From: Symsagittifera roscoffensis
Taxonomy: Eukaryota > Xenacoelomorpha > Acoela > Convolutidae
Direction: 5' to 3'
Length of the DNA stretch: 64,000 nucleotides
Assembly (NCBI RefSeq): GCF_963678635.1
Contig: NC_087062.1
Location: forward strand, 55,999,970-56,063,969
Part shown: positions 10,314 to 20,069 of the stretch, piece by piece
Layout of the letters: each line of letters opens with the position of its first letter
Position numbering within the stretch: the first letter of the stretch is position 1
The notes under the pieces: generated by a model
What the model saw: only the letters and a program-made list of their open reading frames with translations
Databases searched by the model: none
Told to the model about the DNA's origin: nothing
Made by a program: the position numbers and the translations under genes

Positions 10314-12075
10314 TTGAATCAAATCGAATCGAATCTGAAAAACAGTATGGAGAATTTCAACTTGGATGAATTGATGGATCTGGCAGAGGCATATGTAGGA
10401 CCGATGATAGATGCGATCTATCGTCGGCTGATGGATCGAGACTTCGCTCTGGAGGACCCAGAGGTAGTCATGTTGCTGACCGCCCTGATCAACATCTTGG
10501 GGCATGACAACCGTGGGGACGGCCCCACGGAAGTCCTGTTGATGGCAGCATATGGAGAGAGGCGAGTACTAGACCGCCCGAACATGAGAGTGATGAGGTG
10601 GAGAAACGGGTCTCTCTCGGGGAGTGACGTGGCGAATGAGCCTGGATTGGGAAGTTCTAGGACTTACCAACCAGGTGAAATGCCTATGCCCTCCAAGCCC
10701 AAACCTGGGCTGACGAGAATGCATCGGGAGATGAACAGCGAGGCGACCTCGTCTGGTTCACCACTGAGAGCAGCTGTGCCACCAAAAAGGGGCGAAAGTA
10801 GCACAGAAGGTTCAGACGAACCAAACCATGCAAGATCTGGACGAGATGAACGATCAGCTGAGAAGTACGAAGAAGGAGCTGGATGAGATGACCAGAAGCA
10901 TGCTCCAGATGGAGGAAGATCGGGACATGTGGAGAAAGTTGTTTGAAGACTGCAACAAAAAGCAGGGTCCAGAAATTGAGCGCTTGAGGCAGGACTACAA
11001 AGAGCGATCGGAACAGATGGCGTTGACAACGGCCGTGGAGAAAGTGATACCTGCAAGGAGTATTCCTAGAGGGCAGTCCCCGATGGAGCTCTTGACGCCT
11101 CGCGAAATGAGTCAAACAACGGAGACACGGCTCCCGACAGCGACAGATCGAGTGACGATCCGGGACCCTAGTGACACCTTGGGTGACCCCGTCGTGGAAC
11201 AAATGGTGAGGAAGCTGATAGAGACAGCTGGACGACTGGCCGCCAACAAGAATGCGCCAGGTTCCGGGGTGACTGCACCCTATGGAACGATCGACGACAC
11301 GGGCAGAGTACGACTCTCCCAGACCGTGATCAGACAGGGGATAAGTGACGTGGCGCCACTCATGGGGAGCTCAACGACCCCAGAGAGAAGAATACAGAAG
11401 ATGCCAGCGAATAAAGTGTCTCGCGTAAAAGACGTACAAAAGAACAATCAATTGAGATATAATTTCACGGGAGTTCCGGAGACAGATCCGAGAGCTTGCT
11501 TCAATCGAGCGACTTGGAACCCGGCAGTAAACCTGCAGCAACCACCACTGGGGACATCACATCTGATACTGGGAGACAGCTTGGTCAGAGTACTATCGAA
11601 TTTGAGGACCTCTTGGGTCACCACGGTGATGGCCTTCGGAGGCGCGACAATAGCCCAGTTATATCGAATGGTGGAACTAATGAATCCAGGGAGGATCCCC
11701 AATGTGATGATCCTGGTTGGAACGAATGACATCTCCAGAGGTTCGGATGAGCAGGAAGCACTATGGGAATCAATGATGGTGTGCTTGTTTACTACCCTCT
11801 GGCAGAAATTCAATTGCGCGGTACTGACCGTTTGCAGTGTGCCTATGAATGCAAGAAGCTTGACAGCGGCAGGAAGAAGGCACAACGAAGGAGAGGTCAG
11901 GTTGATTAACATCTTGAGGAATCTCGCAAGTCGGAATGCCGGAAGAATGATCCTCATGGACATCGAACATGAGTTGAGAGCTATGGATCAGGCCAGACTG
12001 ACCACGGACGGCATCCACTTCGATAGTATCGAAGGACAGGCTTGGTTGAATCGAGTCTTCCAAGAAGACGATTGA
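10314..12075 (+). pseudogene. Coiled-coil plus SGNH-hydrolase-like accessory region, Gypsy copy A
   Basis: The N-terminal part (10,314-10,800) is helical and then low-complexity. A heptad-rich coiled coil covers about 10,835-11,010. An SGNH/GDSL hydrolase-like domain fills about 11,555-12,075. Block I is LILGDSLVRVL with the GDS serine at 11,578-11,580; block II is AFGGATIAQL; block III is VGTNDISRG with GTND at 11,719-11,730; block V is TTDGIHFDS with Asp at 12,007-12,009 and His at 12,016-12,018. All four SGNH signature positions are present. SGNH enzymes usually remove acyl groups from sugars, lipids or proteins. The coiled-coil plus esterase layout recalls the ORF1 proteins of some L2/CR1 LINEs. 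No signal peptide or membrane anchor is visible, so it does not look like an envelope. The region as a whole is broken at about one place. Confidence 0.75.
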
Positions 12076-12131
12076 TGCCATGGTTCAGAGCTAACATGAC
12101 TGCATGGTTGTACGAATAGGCTAAGAAGCAT

Positions 12132-12512
12132 ATGTCGAAGAACGGCAGAGTGTACAGTGAATATCAGCTGGACATTGGAGCAGGAGCTTTCAAGCGAGCT
12201 CTTGTGACTCATCGGAATGCAGTGACCACCGCTGTGAAAAGAATTTCCAGAACAAGTGAGCGTAGTGGAAAGGAGAAGGCAGAGCTGTTGAAGGAAGATT
12301 TGGAGAGAAATGTGACGTTGTGTCTCCACAACAGCTTCTGCAGGAACAGAGAATCTAACTTGGATCCCCTACCTTGTTGCAAACAGAGGGTAGAAGAGCA
12401 GAAGTGTTGGAGGACTGCTTCCAACAGCGTCAGAATAGCTAATGATGTGTTGCAAGACACAGAAACTGAAAGTGCAGAGTCAGTATCACAGGAGGAAGAG
12501 ATGGGACATTGA
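12132..12512 (+). CDS. Last small ORF of the Gypsy family, unknown function
   Basis: About 126 codons, with similarity extending slightly upstream towards 12,075. It is Lys/Arg/Glu-rich and probably helical, with a Cys-containing patch: NVTLCLHNSFCRNRES, then a CC pair. Copy C has a counterpart near 37,480-37,900 that retains LHTSFCRKRE and the WLYT...KNH segment, which supports a real gene. I do not recognise a domain. It follows the SGNH region directly. Confidence 0.55.
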   Translation: MSKNGRVYSEYQLDIGAGAFKRALVTHRNAVTTAVKRISRTSERSGKEKAELLKEDLERNVTLCLHNSFCRNRESNLDPLPCCKQRVEEQKCWRTASNSVRIANDVLQDTETESAESVSQEEEMGH

Positions 12513-13321
12513 CAAATGGCCGAAAAACAAGAAGCAAAAAGAGACGAAATGAGAAGAATTTAGAAGTTTTAGAACTTCTAAACGACGAAAAAGAAGAAAA
12601 CAAAGGAGTGATGAAGAAAAAGTTAAAACTCAGAATTGTTTTATGTGTGTGAAAAAACTCAAGTGAGAAACTAAGCAACCAAGTTGTAATTGAAAACTGA
12701 AGCATTTAGTTGAGTTTTGAATATGTTGCATTTATAAATTTGCATTTTGATTTTAGTTAAGTGGCTTTAGAGACACTAACTTACTATTTATTTAGAAAGG
12801 CTTGAGTGAAAGAGTATATTTAAGTATTCCAGCCTGCATGACTGTTTTTAATCAGCTAGGAGAACTGATCACTTTGTGGCGACATGAAAGGATTGGGTAA
12901 TCTCTCGAAGAGGGAGATTGTTTCATTGTTCTTTCTAACCACAGAGTTTCTTGGTTTCAATATTCAGGACAATAAAAAGCAAGATTTCCGAAGGGAAGAA
13001 CCATAGTAGGATAGTTTTAGCTTGTTGGTTGGCAGGACTGTCCTGCAAACCAACATCTTTTACATCTAGGAGAAAAAGTTTTAATCAGGACATTGACATT
13101 GGAAGTCAGAAAAGATGTTTTTATCTTAGGTCATATCCTCAATGTGCAGATTAATGAAGGAATTTGAAGGCTATAGTGATGTGGTATGATGCCATTTATA
13201 TTCTGCAGTGACTCGATATGACGTGGACAAAAGTAATTTCGTGCAATTTGTAAATTCTGTTCGATGACATTGTACCTATTTTACGAACATTGCGAGATTC
13301 AATGAGGACATTGACCGGAGT
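12513..13321 (+). other. 3' untranslated region of Gypsy copy A
   Basis: No gene is visible. About 12,740-12,970 is homologous, by eye, to the minus-strand stretch 42,600-42,925, including the CTTTGTGGCGAC and CCACAGAGTTTCTT blocks. This stretch is therefore a shared 3' feature of related Gypsy families. It ends at the polypurine-tract motif. Confidence 0.65.
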
Positions 13322-13331
13322 GTCCGGGGAG
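13322..13331 (+). promoter_or_regulatory. Polypurine tract motif, Gypsy copy A
   Basis: GTCCGGGGAG lies two bases before the LTR start, the position where plus-strand DNA synthesis is primed in LTR elements. The same motif occupies the same position in copy C (38,362-38,371). Confidence 0.7.
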
Positions 13332-13333
13332 TA

Positions 13334-14250
13334 CGTGACATTCGACCAGAATGGATCAAAATGCAAATTCAGCAGATTCGGAATTTTAGCAGCGAACCTT
13401 CCGAATTGACGGTTTTAAGTGATTAACGACGTTATTGGGACGATTAGTCAAACGGTGAAGGTCAAGATATTCTGGTATTTTTAAATTTTAAAAATTCGAA
13501 GTATGACGTCATATTTCTGAGAAACGTCAGAAACGGCCATTTTGGCAGAAAAGTCAAAGAAAAACACAACAACGATAGTTGCGACGACGACAACAACGAG
13601 AAAATTGAGAATCAGAATCGGAGAAAAACAGAAGTAGCAGAGATCGCTCCGAGTTGCAACTATTGTGTCGCTACAAAAGTTGCAAGGCCGTTGCGAACAA
13701 CGGTGAAGGGTAGAAAACCAGCCTTCCGGAAGGAGAATAAGAGCCTTATTTTCCCGGATTCAAGAATACGGAGGGGTCTCGTCTCGGGAATGGAACTGAT
13801 AGTGTTTCATATAAACTTTTAGCTTCCCTGTCATGTCCTGATTTGAATTTAATTAACATCTGAATTCATTCTACTAAGATGAGAAGCTAGGAGTTGGGGG
13901 AAAGGGTTGATCCATCTTCGATGGAGATGATGATTTCTATCTACTGAACAAAAACAATAATAAATCAATAAGCAGTAGTAGCCCTGTTTTTAGGAGTGAC
14001 CTCGTGGTCTGGGGATACTGAGAGCCAGCCATAAGCTCACTATTTCTGCATGTAATCTAGTTAATTTGAGTTTTTTGACCGTAGCAGAAAGCAGTAACGT
14101 TTTTGTCGACCCGATGTTAGAAAAACCACCGAAAGTTCTGGCTTGGTAGAGACGGTTAAAAGCATGTAAAGCTCTGTTTAGACGTTGGCCAGTCGTTTTA
14201 GGACTTAGTTTTATTTTCCGTCGATATGTATCTTCCGGGCGAATGTTACA
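13334..14250 (+). repeat. 3' LTR of Gypsy copy A (917 bp)
   Basis: Aligns end to end with the copy B 5' LTR at 53,338-54,255. The right end GAATGTTACA is the near-perfect inverted match of the left end, which is TGTGACATTC in copy B and CGTGACATTC here. The right half is more similar to copy B than the left half. Copies of the CCTTCCGGAA and GGAGGGGT motif occur at 13,397-13,407, 13,722-13,733 (a perfect palindrome) and 13,765-13,777. Confidence 0.9.
13654..13703 (+). promoter_or_regulatory. Twin hairpins in LTR, copy A
   Basis: Arm TTGCAACTATTGT (13,654-13,666) faces ACAAAAGTTGCAA (13,673-13,685) across a six-base loop. A second hairpin, CCGTTG-CGAA-CAACGG, follows at 13,688-13,703. Both are conserved in copy B. 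They may act as structured RNA near the transcript start or as a dyad protein site. Confidence 0.6.
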
Positions 14251-14453
14251 CAGTTGAAAAGGATGGAGTCTGATGAAAACCTTGTATCTGATGTACTTAA
14301 GCATTTGAATGAGTGGGATCGATATAATGTATCCTCAATTAAGCGTTTGGGTCAATTCAAATCCACTAATACACGACCTCGGTCTGTTTTGGTGAAATTT
14401 TCCAATGAATGGACTGCTAGCAAACTTCTGAAAAAAGCACAACTTCTCAAATA
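14251..14453 (+). pseudogene. LINE ORF1 C-terminal fragment
   Basis: The peptide QLKRMESDENLVSDVLK and what follows matches QLKRMEFHERLVTDVMK in the second copy at 39,318-39,430, with shared downstream residues around SSIxxxGxFKS. It continues as RPRSVLVKFSNEW, a pattern typical of LINE ORF1 C-terminal domains. The first ATG is internal and has no meaning as a start; the fragment is cut by the LTR. Confidence 0.6.
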
Positions 14454-14715
14454 ATTTCGCACACCAGTGTTTATATCGAAGTCTCCAACAAGTGATGAAC
14501 TTGCATTGGAAAAACTAATTCTCAAGAAACGCTGGGAATTATTCAATAGCGGAACTCCAAAGCAAGATCTGAAAATTCGGAATTTACAAATCTTTCACAA
14601 AGACATTGTCGTGGATATTACTGCATGACTGACCAGTGCAACAGTTGTATCTTGGATTGCTCGTAGTTTGGTCAGCCTTGACAAACGTTAATCTTGTATC
14701 AAACTTTTACATATC

Positions 14716-15384
14716 ATGTCTCCTGATGTTTTGTGTTTATGCGAAACTTGGTTAAGCTCCAATGACACAAATATTTTACCTAATACAGGTTATTGTACAA
14801 ATTCACAAGCTGCCCGAAAAAATGGCAATCACGGCGGAGTTGCAATACTTGTGCGTGATGGTTTGAACCTGGCGGCTTGGGACTGCACTTTACCTAATTT
14901 TGATTTTGCTTGCGGCACTGTCTTAAGTACAGATCCTCAAACCCTTATCTTATCGGTTTATAATCCCCCCGCCACATAAAATTATAGAGAATCATCCACA
15001 CATTTATCTCAGTGTCTGGAGTTATACACTTCAAAGTTTCTGCATGATTTTCCCTGTGGTATTATTTCTATTTTTGGTGATTTCAATATGCCAGACGCGT
15101 GTTGGATATATCACTCTGCCACTACCGCTATTTGATAGGCTGTGATCGACAATTTCGATTCATTGAATTGTGTCCAACTAGTGACTGAGCCGACGCATAT
15201 TTGCGGCAACACGCTAGATATTTTTGTTACAAATCAACCTGAGCTGTTCTCAGTGAATGTGGAAACAGACCATTTTGCATCCGATCATTATCCTGTTACA
15301 GTTATTTTCCATGTGTCTAATTCTGAAAGCATCACTTCTGATATAGCTAATGACATTCCACTTTTAACATCGATGTTTTCATGA
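14716..15384 (+). pseudogene. LINE ORF2 endonuclease domain (broken)
   Basis: An APE-type endonuclease, which nicks target DNA for target-primed reverse transcription. Visible blocks are DVLCLCETWLSSNDT (the metal-binding Glu), GGVAILVRDGL, FGDFNMPDACW (between the two open parts), TEPTHICGNTLDIFVTN and the terminal HFASDHYPV with the catalytic SDH. In-frame stops at 14,977-14,979 and around 15,133-15,138 interrupt it, so it is not functional. Confidence 0.8.
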
Positions 15385-15570
15385 ATACTTCAATTATATT
15401 TGATTGCCTTTTCCAAGTTTATTTTCAAATGATTGCCACTGATTTTTATCTTGCGTGGTATGATGCTATGATAAAGTCGGTTCAGACTTCTATTTGCCTG
15501 AAACGCAAGAAAAGATCTATGTTACCATTCCGTACATCTCAGTAACAAAGTCTCTACTGAGAAGCGTAAA

Positions 15571-17444
15571 TTGGCGAAAATCAATTTGCTCTATTCGACA
15601 TTGTTGTCTGATCTTCAACGAGAATTGAAAAACTCGATTGAGCTAGACAAAATTACATTACTGTCTTCTTTCCATTCACTTGATACTAACGACTGTTTCA
15701 AGTTACTTCACAAACTTTCTGGCAGCACACCAATTCCTTCTGTTGTTAAATTTGGAGCATCATGTGCTTCTACTGATAACACCAAAGCCGATTTGTTTAA
15801 TAACTTTTTCTGTTCTGTGTACAAAAGCAAAACGTTTACGTATAACGGTTGTTCTGATAATACTTCCATTAATTTGCGCGAATTATCGTTTGGTGAAAGT
15901 GATGTAAATAGTTTACTTAAAAAGGTACCAGATACCACAGCAGTTGCAGCTGATGGCATTCCACCATTTGTTCTCAAATATAATGCTGATGCACTCACGC
16001 CTATGGTATATATTCTATTCAGTCAAATTGTTACCTGCTGTATGTGGCCCAGTTTTTGGAAAGAGGCGTTTATCATGCCTTTTCATAAGTTCGGGCAAGA
16101 ATCTGACATTACAAATTATCGTGGAATTAGTATTTTACCGCGCTTATTGCTTTGCTTGGAAAAACTGCTTTTTAATTTAATTTATTCTAATGTTCGACAC
16201 AAACTTTCTCGTTGACAGCATGGTTTTGTTAAAAAGCGCAGCACGTTTACACAATTGCTGGAACATGTTGAAAATATTATGTATTGAAAGCCAATGAAAA
16301 TTTCTGTTCTGTATATTTTGACATTCAAAAGGCTTTTGACTCTGTGTCACATAAACAGTTGCTGAACAAGCTGTCTTCTTTTGGTTTTGACGAAAAATTT
16401 ATCATGTTAATTTCATCTTATTTTTCCAATCGCACACAAAGAGTACGTATTAGAAATATTCTATCTTACAAAGGTTACATCTCTAGCGGTGTACCACAAG
16501 GAAGCATTTTAGGACCACTTTTATTCCTTATTTATATCAATGACCTCCCGGATGTTGTCAAGTATTCCTCACCGTCTTTATTTGCTGATGACCTGAAACT
16601 GCTTTATCGAGACAACTGTCATGACAATTTTCAGTCTGATTTAGATTCGGTAGAGACCTGGGCAACCCAAAAAGGTCTTGATTTTCATCCAGACAAAACT
16701 AAATTCATTTCAAACAATAGCTTTATTTTCAACCTTTATCTTAACGGGTCAGAAATATGCTCTGTTGATCATATCAAAGACTTGGGTATTTATATCTCGC
16801 CTACTTTGTCTTGGAATCACCATGTTTCTGCGAAACTTGGTAAAGCCACAAAGTGTTTTCATTATTTAAAGCGTAATGTTCCTTTCAACTCACCTGTTAA
16901 AACTAAGCTTCAAATGTACATTTCTTGTAAGAGGTCCATTTTACTTTTTAACTCTTTTATTTGGTACCCAAGTTTATCAAAGCTACGTGATTTGGAAAAA
17001 TTCCAGAAAAAGGCAGTAAAGTGGATAATTGGTTCCACTAATTATACTGACAGTCTTGTGATGATAAACATACTGCCTATTTGCTATCAAATTATTTTTA
17101 CTGATTGTCTTCTCTTCTTCAAACTGTTACATAACTGTTATGACTTCGATATTAAGGACTATGTTACTGTTAGTGAATCGAGACCGGGTAACAGATCCAG
17201 TCAGAGAATGGTATTCTCTGTACCTCTTACCCGCAAATTCTGTTCCCTTGGGAGCTTTTTCCAAAGAACATATCATAGCGTCAATAGTGTTTTAGCAAAA
17301 GTCGACATCAACTCTACAATTACAGTCTCACAAACCAAGACTCTACTCTTCAATTTCCTTAAACAGCAACTTCAATCAACCTTCAATCTCGACAATCCAC
17401 GCACTTTCTTCATCAAATGCCGTTGCAACACATGTCGTTCCTGA
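15571..17444 (+). pseudogene. LINE ORF2 reverse transcriptase (broken)
   Basis: RT blocks are NYRGISILPRLL (about 16,113), FDIQKAFDSVSHKQLL (about 16,317), GVPQGSILGPLLFLIY (about 16,487) and the catalytic LFADDLKLLY (about 16,578). The C-terminal end has a Cys-rich CRCNTCRS (17,418-17,441). The frame is lost once between about 16,213 and 16,290 (stop TGA at 16,213-16,215, then a shift); otherwise the downstream 386 codons are open. The motif spelling fits the CR1/Jockey superfamily; I cannot name the clade more precisely. Confidence 0.85.
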
Positions 17445-17514
17445 ACATTAACAATTTAACTCAAAGCTTGAATTACGCAAACTTTTATATGTAGTATCAT
17501 TCACTAATAAAGTC

Positions 17515-17547
17515 TCTTCTTCTTCTTCTTCTTCTTCTTCTTCTTCT
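17515..17547 (+). repeat. (CTT)n LINE tail
   Basis: About eleven CTT/TCT units directly after AATAAAG mark the 3' terminus of the LINE. Confidence 0.9.
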
Positions 17548-17612
17548 AAACTGTATTTATAAATGTTATACATCGATACTCCGCAACCGGCTAGCTACTT
17601 GAGGCGAACAGC

Positions 17613-18734
17613 ATGGAAAAATTCCTGACGTCCAGTATGGCTTCCGTAGAGGTAGATCAACCATTCATGCTATTAGCATTCTCAGGGAGAACATTGACAC
17701 ATCAATCGCAACAAATGCCCACCTCTATGCGTGCTTCATCGATTTCCGTAAGGCTTTCGACAGCATTGATTGCTCTACTTTATTTAAAAGATGGGTGTAT
17801 CTAACAATTTTCTGCTCGTCCTACATGATATCCCCATGAAAACGTGGTACATGTCGTTAATGATGGTTATCTATCTTCCCCGATACTCCAGCGGCTTGGT
17901 CTACCACAAGGAGACAAACTCTCTCCTCTTTTGTTTTCCCTGTTTATTGCTGATTTGGCAGAAATTTGTGTTCAGTGTAAGTGTTTCTGCATATTTTATG
18001 CAGACGATGTAGTAATCACTTCATCATCCCCGTTTGACTTCCAGTTGGCCTTTTACAGGCTCGGTATTTACTGTAAAAACAACAACATGAACGTTAATGT
18101 CGTTAAGACAAAAGTCATAAAACTTCGCCGCGGAGACAGATTGAAGAGTACAGATCGCATCTACTACATGGGGGAAGACATTGAATTCACCAACTCCTTC
18201 GATAACTTGGGGGTTATTCTGACGGCCACCAACAAGAAAACCGCCCACTTGAATAAAAGACGAAGAAAAGGTATAAACAACATCTACGCCTTGTTTGTAA
18301 AAGTCAATATTCAAAAACTACAGCTCCAGCCCATATTCATGAGTGTTATTCTGCCCTCGGTTGCTTACGGTTGCAGCATGTTTACAGCCAGTTTAGAGCA
18401 CGCGAAACCAGTTGCAGTGTACTTCTGGAAACGCTGGTCTGGGTTGTCCAAATATGCGTCTACTAGCCGACTGCTACATCACATTTTTGAAAACGACTTT
18501 CTGAACATCGAAAAATCAACTGGGCAAACGCGCAGAGCCATAGCCAGCTACTATAACAACGGCCTACATTACGCGATTTGTAAGACCGAACGCTGCTACA
18601 AACCGGACTGCTCATGTGATTATAATTATTGTGACTCTACAGCTGATAACTACAACCACCTGCTAGACAACTGCTCGTATGTCAAGGATCTACAAAATAA
18701 AACGCGGTTGGTGAAAACCCTTCATAAACAGTGA
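17613..18734 (+). pseudogene. 5'-truncated LINE reverse transcriptase, different family
   Basis: The fragment starts within RT: a QYGFRRGRST block, then LYACFIDFRKAFDSIDCSTL (about 17,730-17,785) in another frame, then an open stretch of 296 codons from 17,844. Motifs are GLPQGDKLSPLLFSLFI (about 17,901) and the catalytic FYADDVVITSS (about 17,994). The C-terminus carries a Cys/His cluster, CYKPDCSCDYNYC...NHLLDNC (about 18,594-18,681), which may bind zinc. At least two frame changes lie upstream of 17,844. The LPQG box and the C-terminal cluster set it apart from the LINEs at 14 kb and 48 kb. Confidence 0.75.
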
Positions 18735-18984
18735 ACATTATAGTTTTACTTAAAAAACTCATTTATCTCATTTGAGGTTATTAAATTAAACTTTTTTCCT
18801 CTCTATAGTCCTTCACCATATACTGTCTCTGGGGGGCCGAGCCTCCGCTTCCTTGATTTTCCTGTAATAACGTCGTTATTACTCCCAATTCGTGGCGCGG
18901 GGGGTACTGCTCTCTACTCTTTCCCCACTGAAGCCTCCCTTCTCGCTAATTCCTTCCGCTAAGTGTCTTATTGTGCGTGATTGC

Positions 18985-19260
18985 CAAGATAAGAGGCTTC
19001 GTTTTTATATCGTTGTCGTCCGACTGTCTTTCACTATTTTCGTCACTTTTTGGCTCAAAATGGCCATTTTTCTTTTTCTCTATGAAAAAAAAATGGCGCA
19101 ATACATACAATCCATTCGTTCGACAATGGAAATTTTGAAAATTTAAAATTCCCGAGTATTCTGACCCTCCTTTGCAGTAATTTTCAACCATTGAGAACTC
19201 TACTTCTATTTCTGTGTTGCGTCAGAAGGTTGCGCTGTAAAATTGCAACAAAAGTCATAA
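18985..19260 (-). repeat. Decayed LTR fragment of the Gypsy group (minus)
   Basis: The GAGGCTTCGTTTTT, GGCCATTTTT, GGAAATTTTGAAAATT and TATTCTGA blocks occur in the same order as in the minus-strand LTR remnants at 41,547-42,340 and 50,270-50,613. Those in turn match the Gypsy LTR in reverse. The fragment is strongly diverged. The preceding 18,735-18,984 holds nothing I recognise. Confidence 0.45.
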
Positions 19261-19419
19261 ATATCCGGAAAAAATCTGCCTGCACCATTAGAAACTCTAC
19301 AAAGAGCATTGGAAATGCTGAGAAGGCAAAATTCCAAAAAAATATGCTGCGGAACTAAACAGACACAAAAAGCAGACGGACAATAATCTAAATCAGCGAA
19401 AGTTATCTATTTAGAAAAA

Positions 19420-19606
19420 AAACAGGTCTCAATCGAAGTCCCGGGCTTTGTCGTCTTATGCATGGGGGTTACAGCAACTTGGAATAAAGTTGCACCATCG
19501 AGCTACGGGAAGTAAAAAGACAGACGATAGTCCGGAAAAACACAAAACACTAGTTTGCAAAATCAAGCCCCGACCGGATTCAAACCCCAAACCTTTGCTA
19601 TCTAAT
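19420..19606 (-). mobile_element. 3' half of a tRNA-derived SINE (minus)
   Basis: Read on the minus strand, this half begins at the Penelope junction. It contains a B-box-like GGTTTGAATCC (around 19,573-19,583) followed by a tail that includes a second tRNA-like pair, GTAGCTCGATGG (about 19,498-19,509) and GACTTCGATTGAG (about 19,426-19,438), and then a T-run that could end Pol III transcription. It joins the A-box half at 23,725-23,802. Confidence 0.45.
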
Positions 19607-19946
19607 ATAAGAAATTTAAAATGTTAATTCAAACGTTTTCGCACATTTTGTGCATCATCAGGATTAAAATTGTTAATAATATTCTTAAAACGATCAAAGA
19701 TTTGAAAGATGAGAAACATGTTCAAAAAGGCTGTAAAATTTTTTAACCAATCAAGTTTAAACAACTGTAATTACATAATATAATTATGTAATCATGGATA
19801 AAAATTTCCTGTAAATTTCTGAGATTTTTTAGTTTTTTGTTCTTTCATGGTTATAAAATTTCGATTTGGGAATATTTTTGATTCTGACGTGTCAGTTTTT
19901 TAATTTTTAGCCGTTTTATACAAATACTATAATTTTAATGTTAATT
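19607..19946 (-). repeat. Terminal repeat of the Penelope-like element (downstream copy)
   Basis: Shares a start (ATAAGAAA.TTAAAATG) and an end (ATGTTAATT type) with 23,393-23,724, in direct orientation, with a moderate number of differences and small indels. It contains AATCATG-rich and TTTTTTAGTTTTTT tracts. Confidence 0.88.
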
Positions 19947-20069
19947 CCCGGCTCCTGAATCCATCGCGTGTGTTGATCTTCGGCCTCTACCGCCAAATAT
20001 GCAAAACCTCTAGTGTCAGTAGCTTATGAGTGTTGGCTGTTTGGTCTATAGTCTCTGACAAGTGTTGCC

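Larger units (their letters stand above)
1..14250 (+). mobile_element. Ty3/Gypsy LTR retrotransposon, copy A (5' end outside window)
   Basis: The order gag - protease - RT - RNase H - integrase, the DTG protease core, the YVDD RT box, the HHCC/DDE integrase and the 3' LTR place this in Ty3/Gypsy. The window opens inside the leader; position 1 aligns with about 56,762 in copy B. Downstream of integrase it carries accessory ORFs in the place where some relatives have an envelope, but I see no envelope features. The 3' LTR ends at 14,250 and is followed directly by LINE coding sequence, so the element landed in a LINE. It is broken, with something under ten breaks, mostly in gag and pol. It is moderately young: it is close to copy B over most of gag-pol and much closer to it than to copy C. 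Confidence 0.93.
14251..17547 (+). mobile_element. CR1/Jockey-group LINE, 5' part separated by Gypsy copy A
   Basis: It runs from the end of an ORF1-like protein through an apurinic-type endonuclease and an RT to a short 3' UTR with AATAAA (17,506-17,511) and a (CTT)n tail (17,515-17,547). The LINE begins in mid-ORF1 exactly at the copy A LTR, so its upstream part should lie beyond the start of the window. ORF2 carries several stops and at least one frameshift. A much more decayed copy of the same family lies at 39,066-41,546. Confidence 0.85.

Noticed and set aside
10314-12075. An envelope gene in the 3' region of copy A
   Set aside because: No signal peptide, transmembrane segment, furin-like site or Cys-rich ectodomain; the SGNH and coiled-coil features explain the region instead.
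19305-19325. A gag fragment suggested by TTGGAAATGCTGAGAAG, shared with 2,478-2,494
   Set aside because: Seventeen shared bases with no clear extension on either side; may be chance or a tiny relic.
19420-19606. A functional tRNA gene
   Set aside because: A- and B-box-like sequences are present, but no full cloverleaf with acceptor stem can be drawn; a SINE explains it better.
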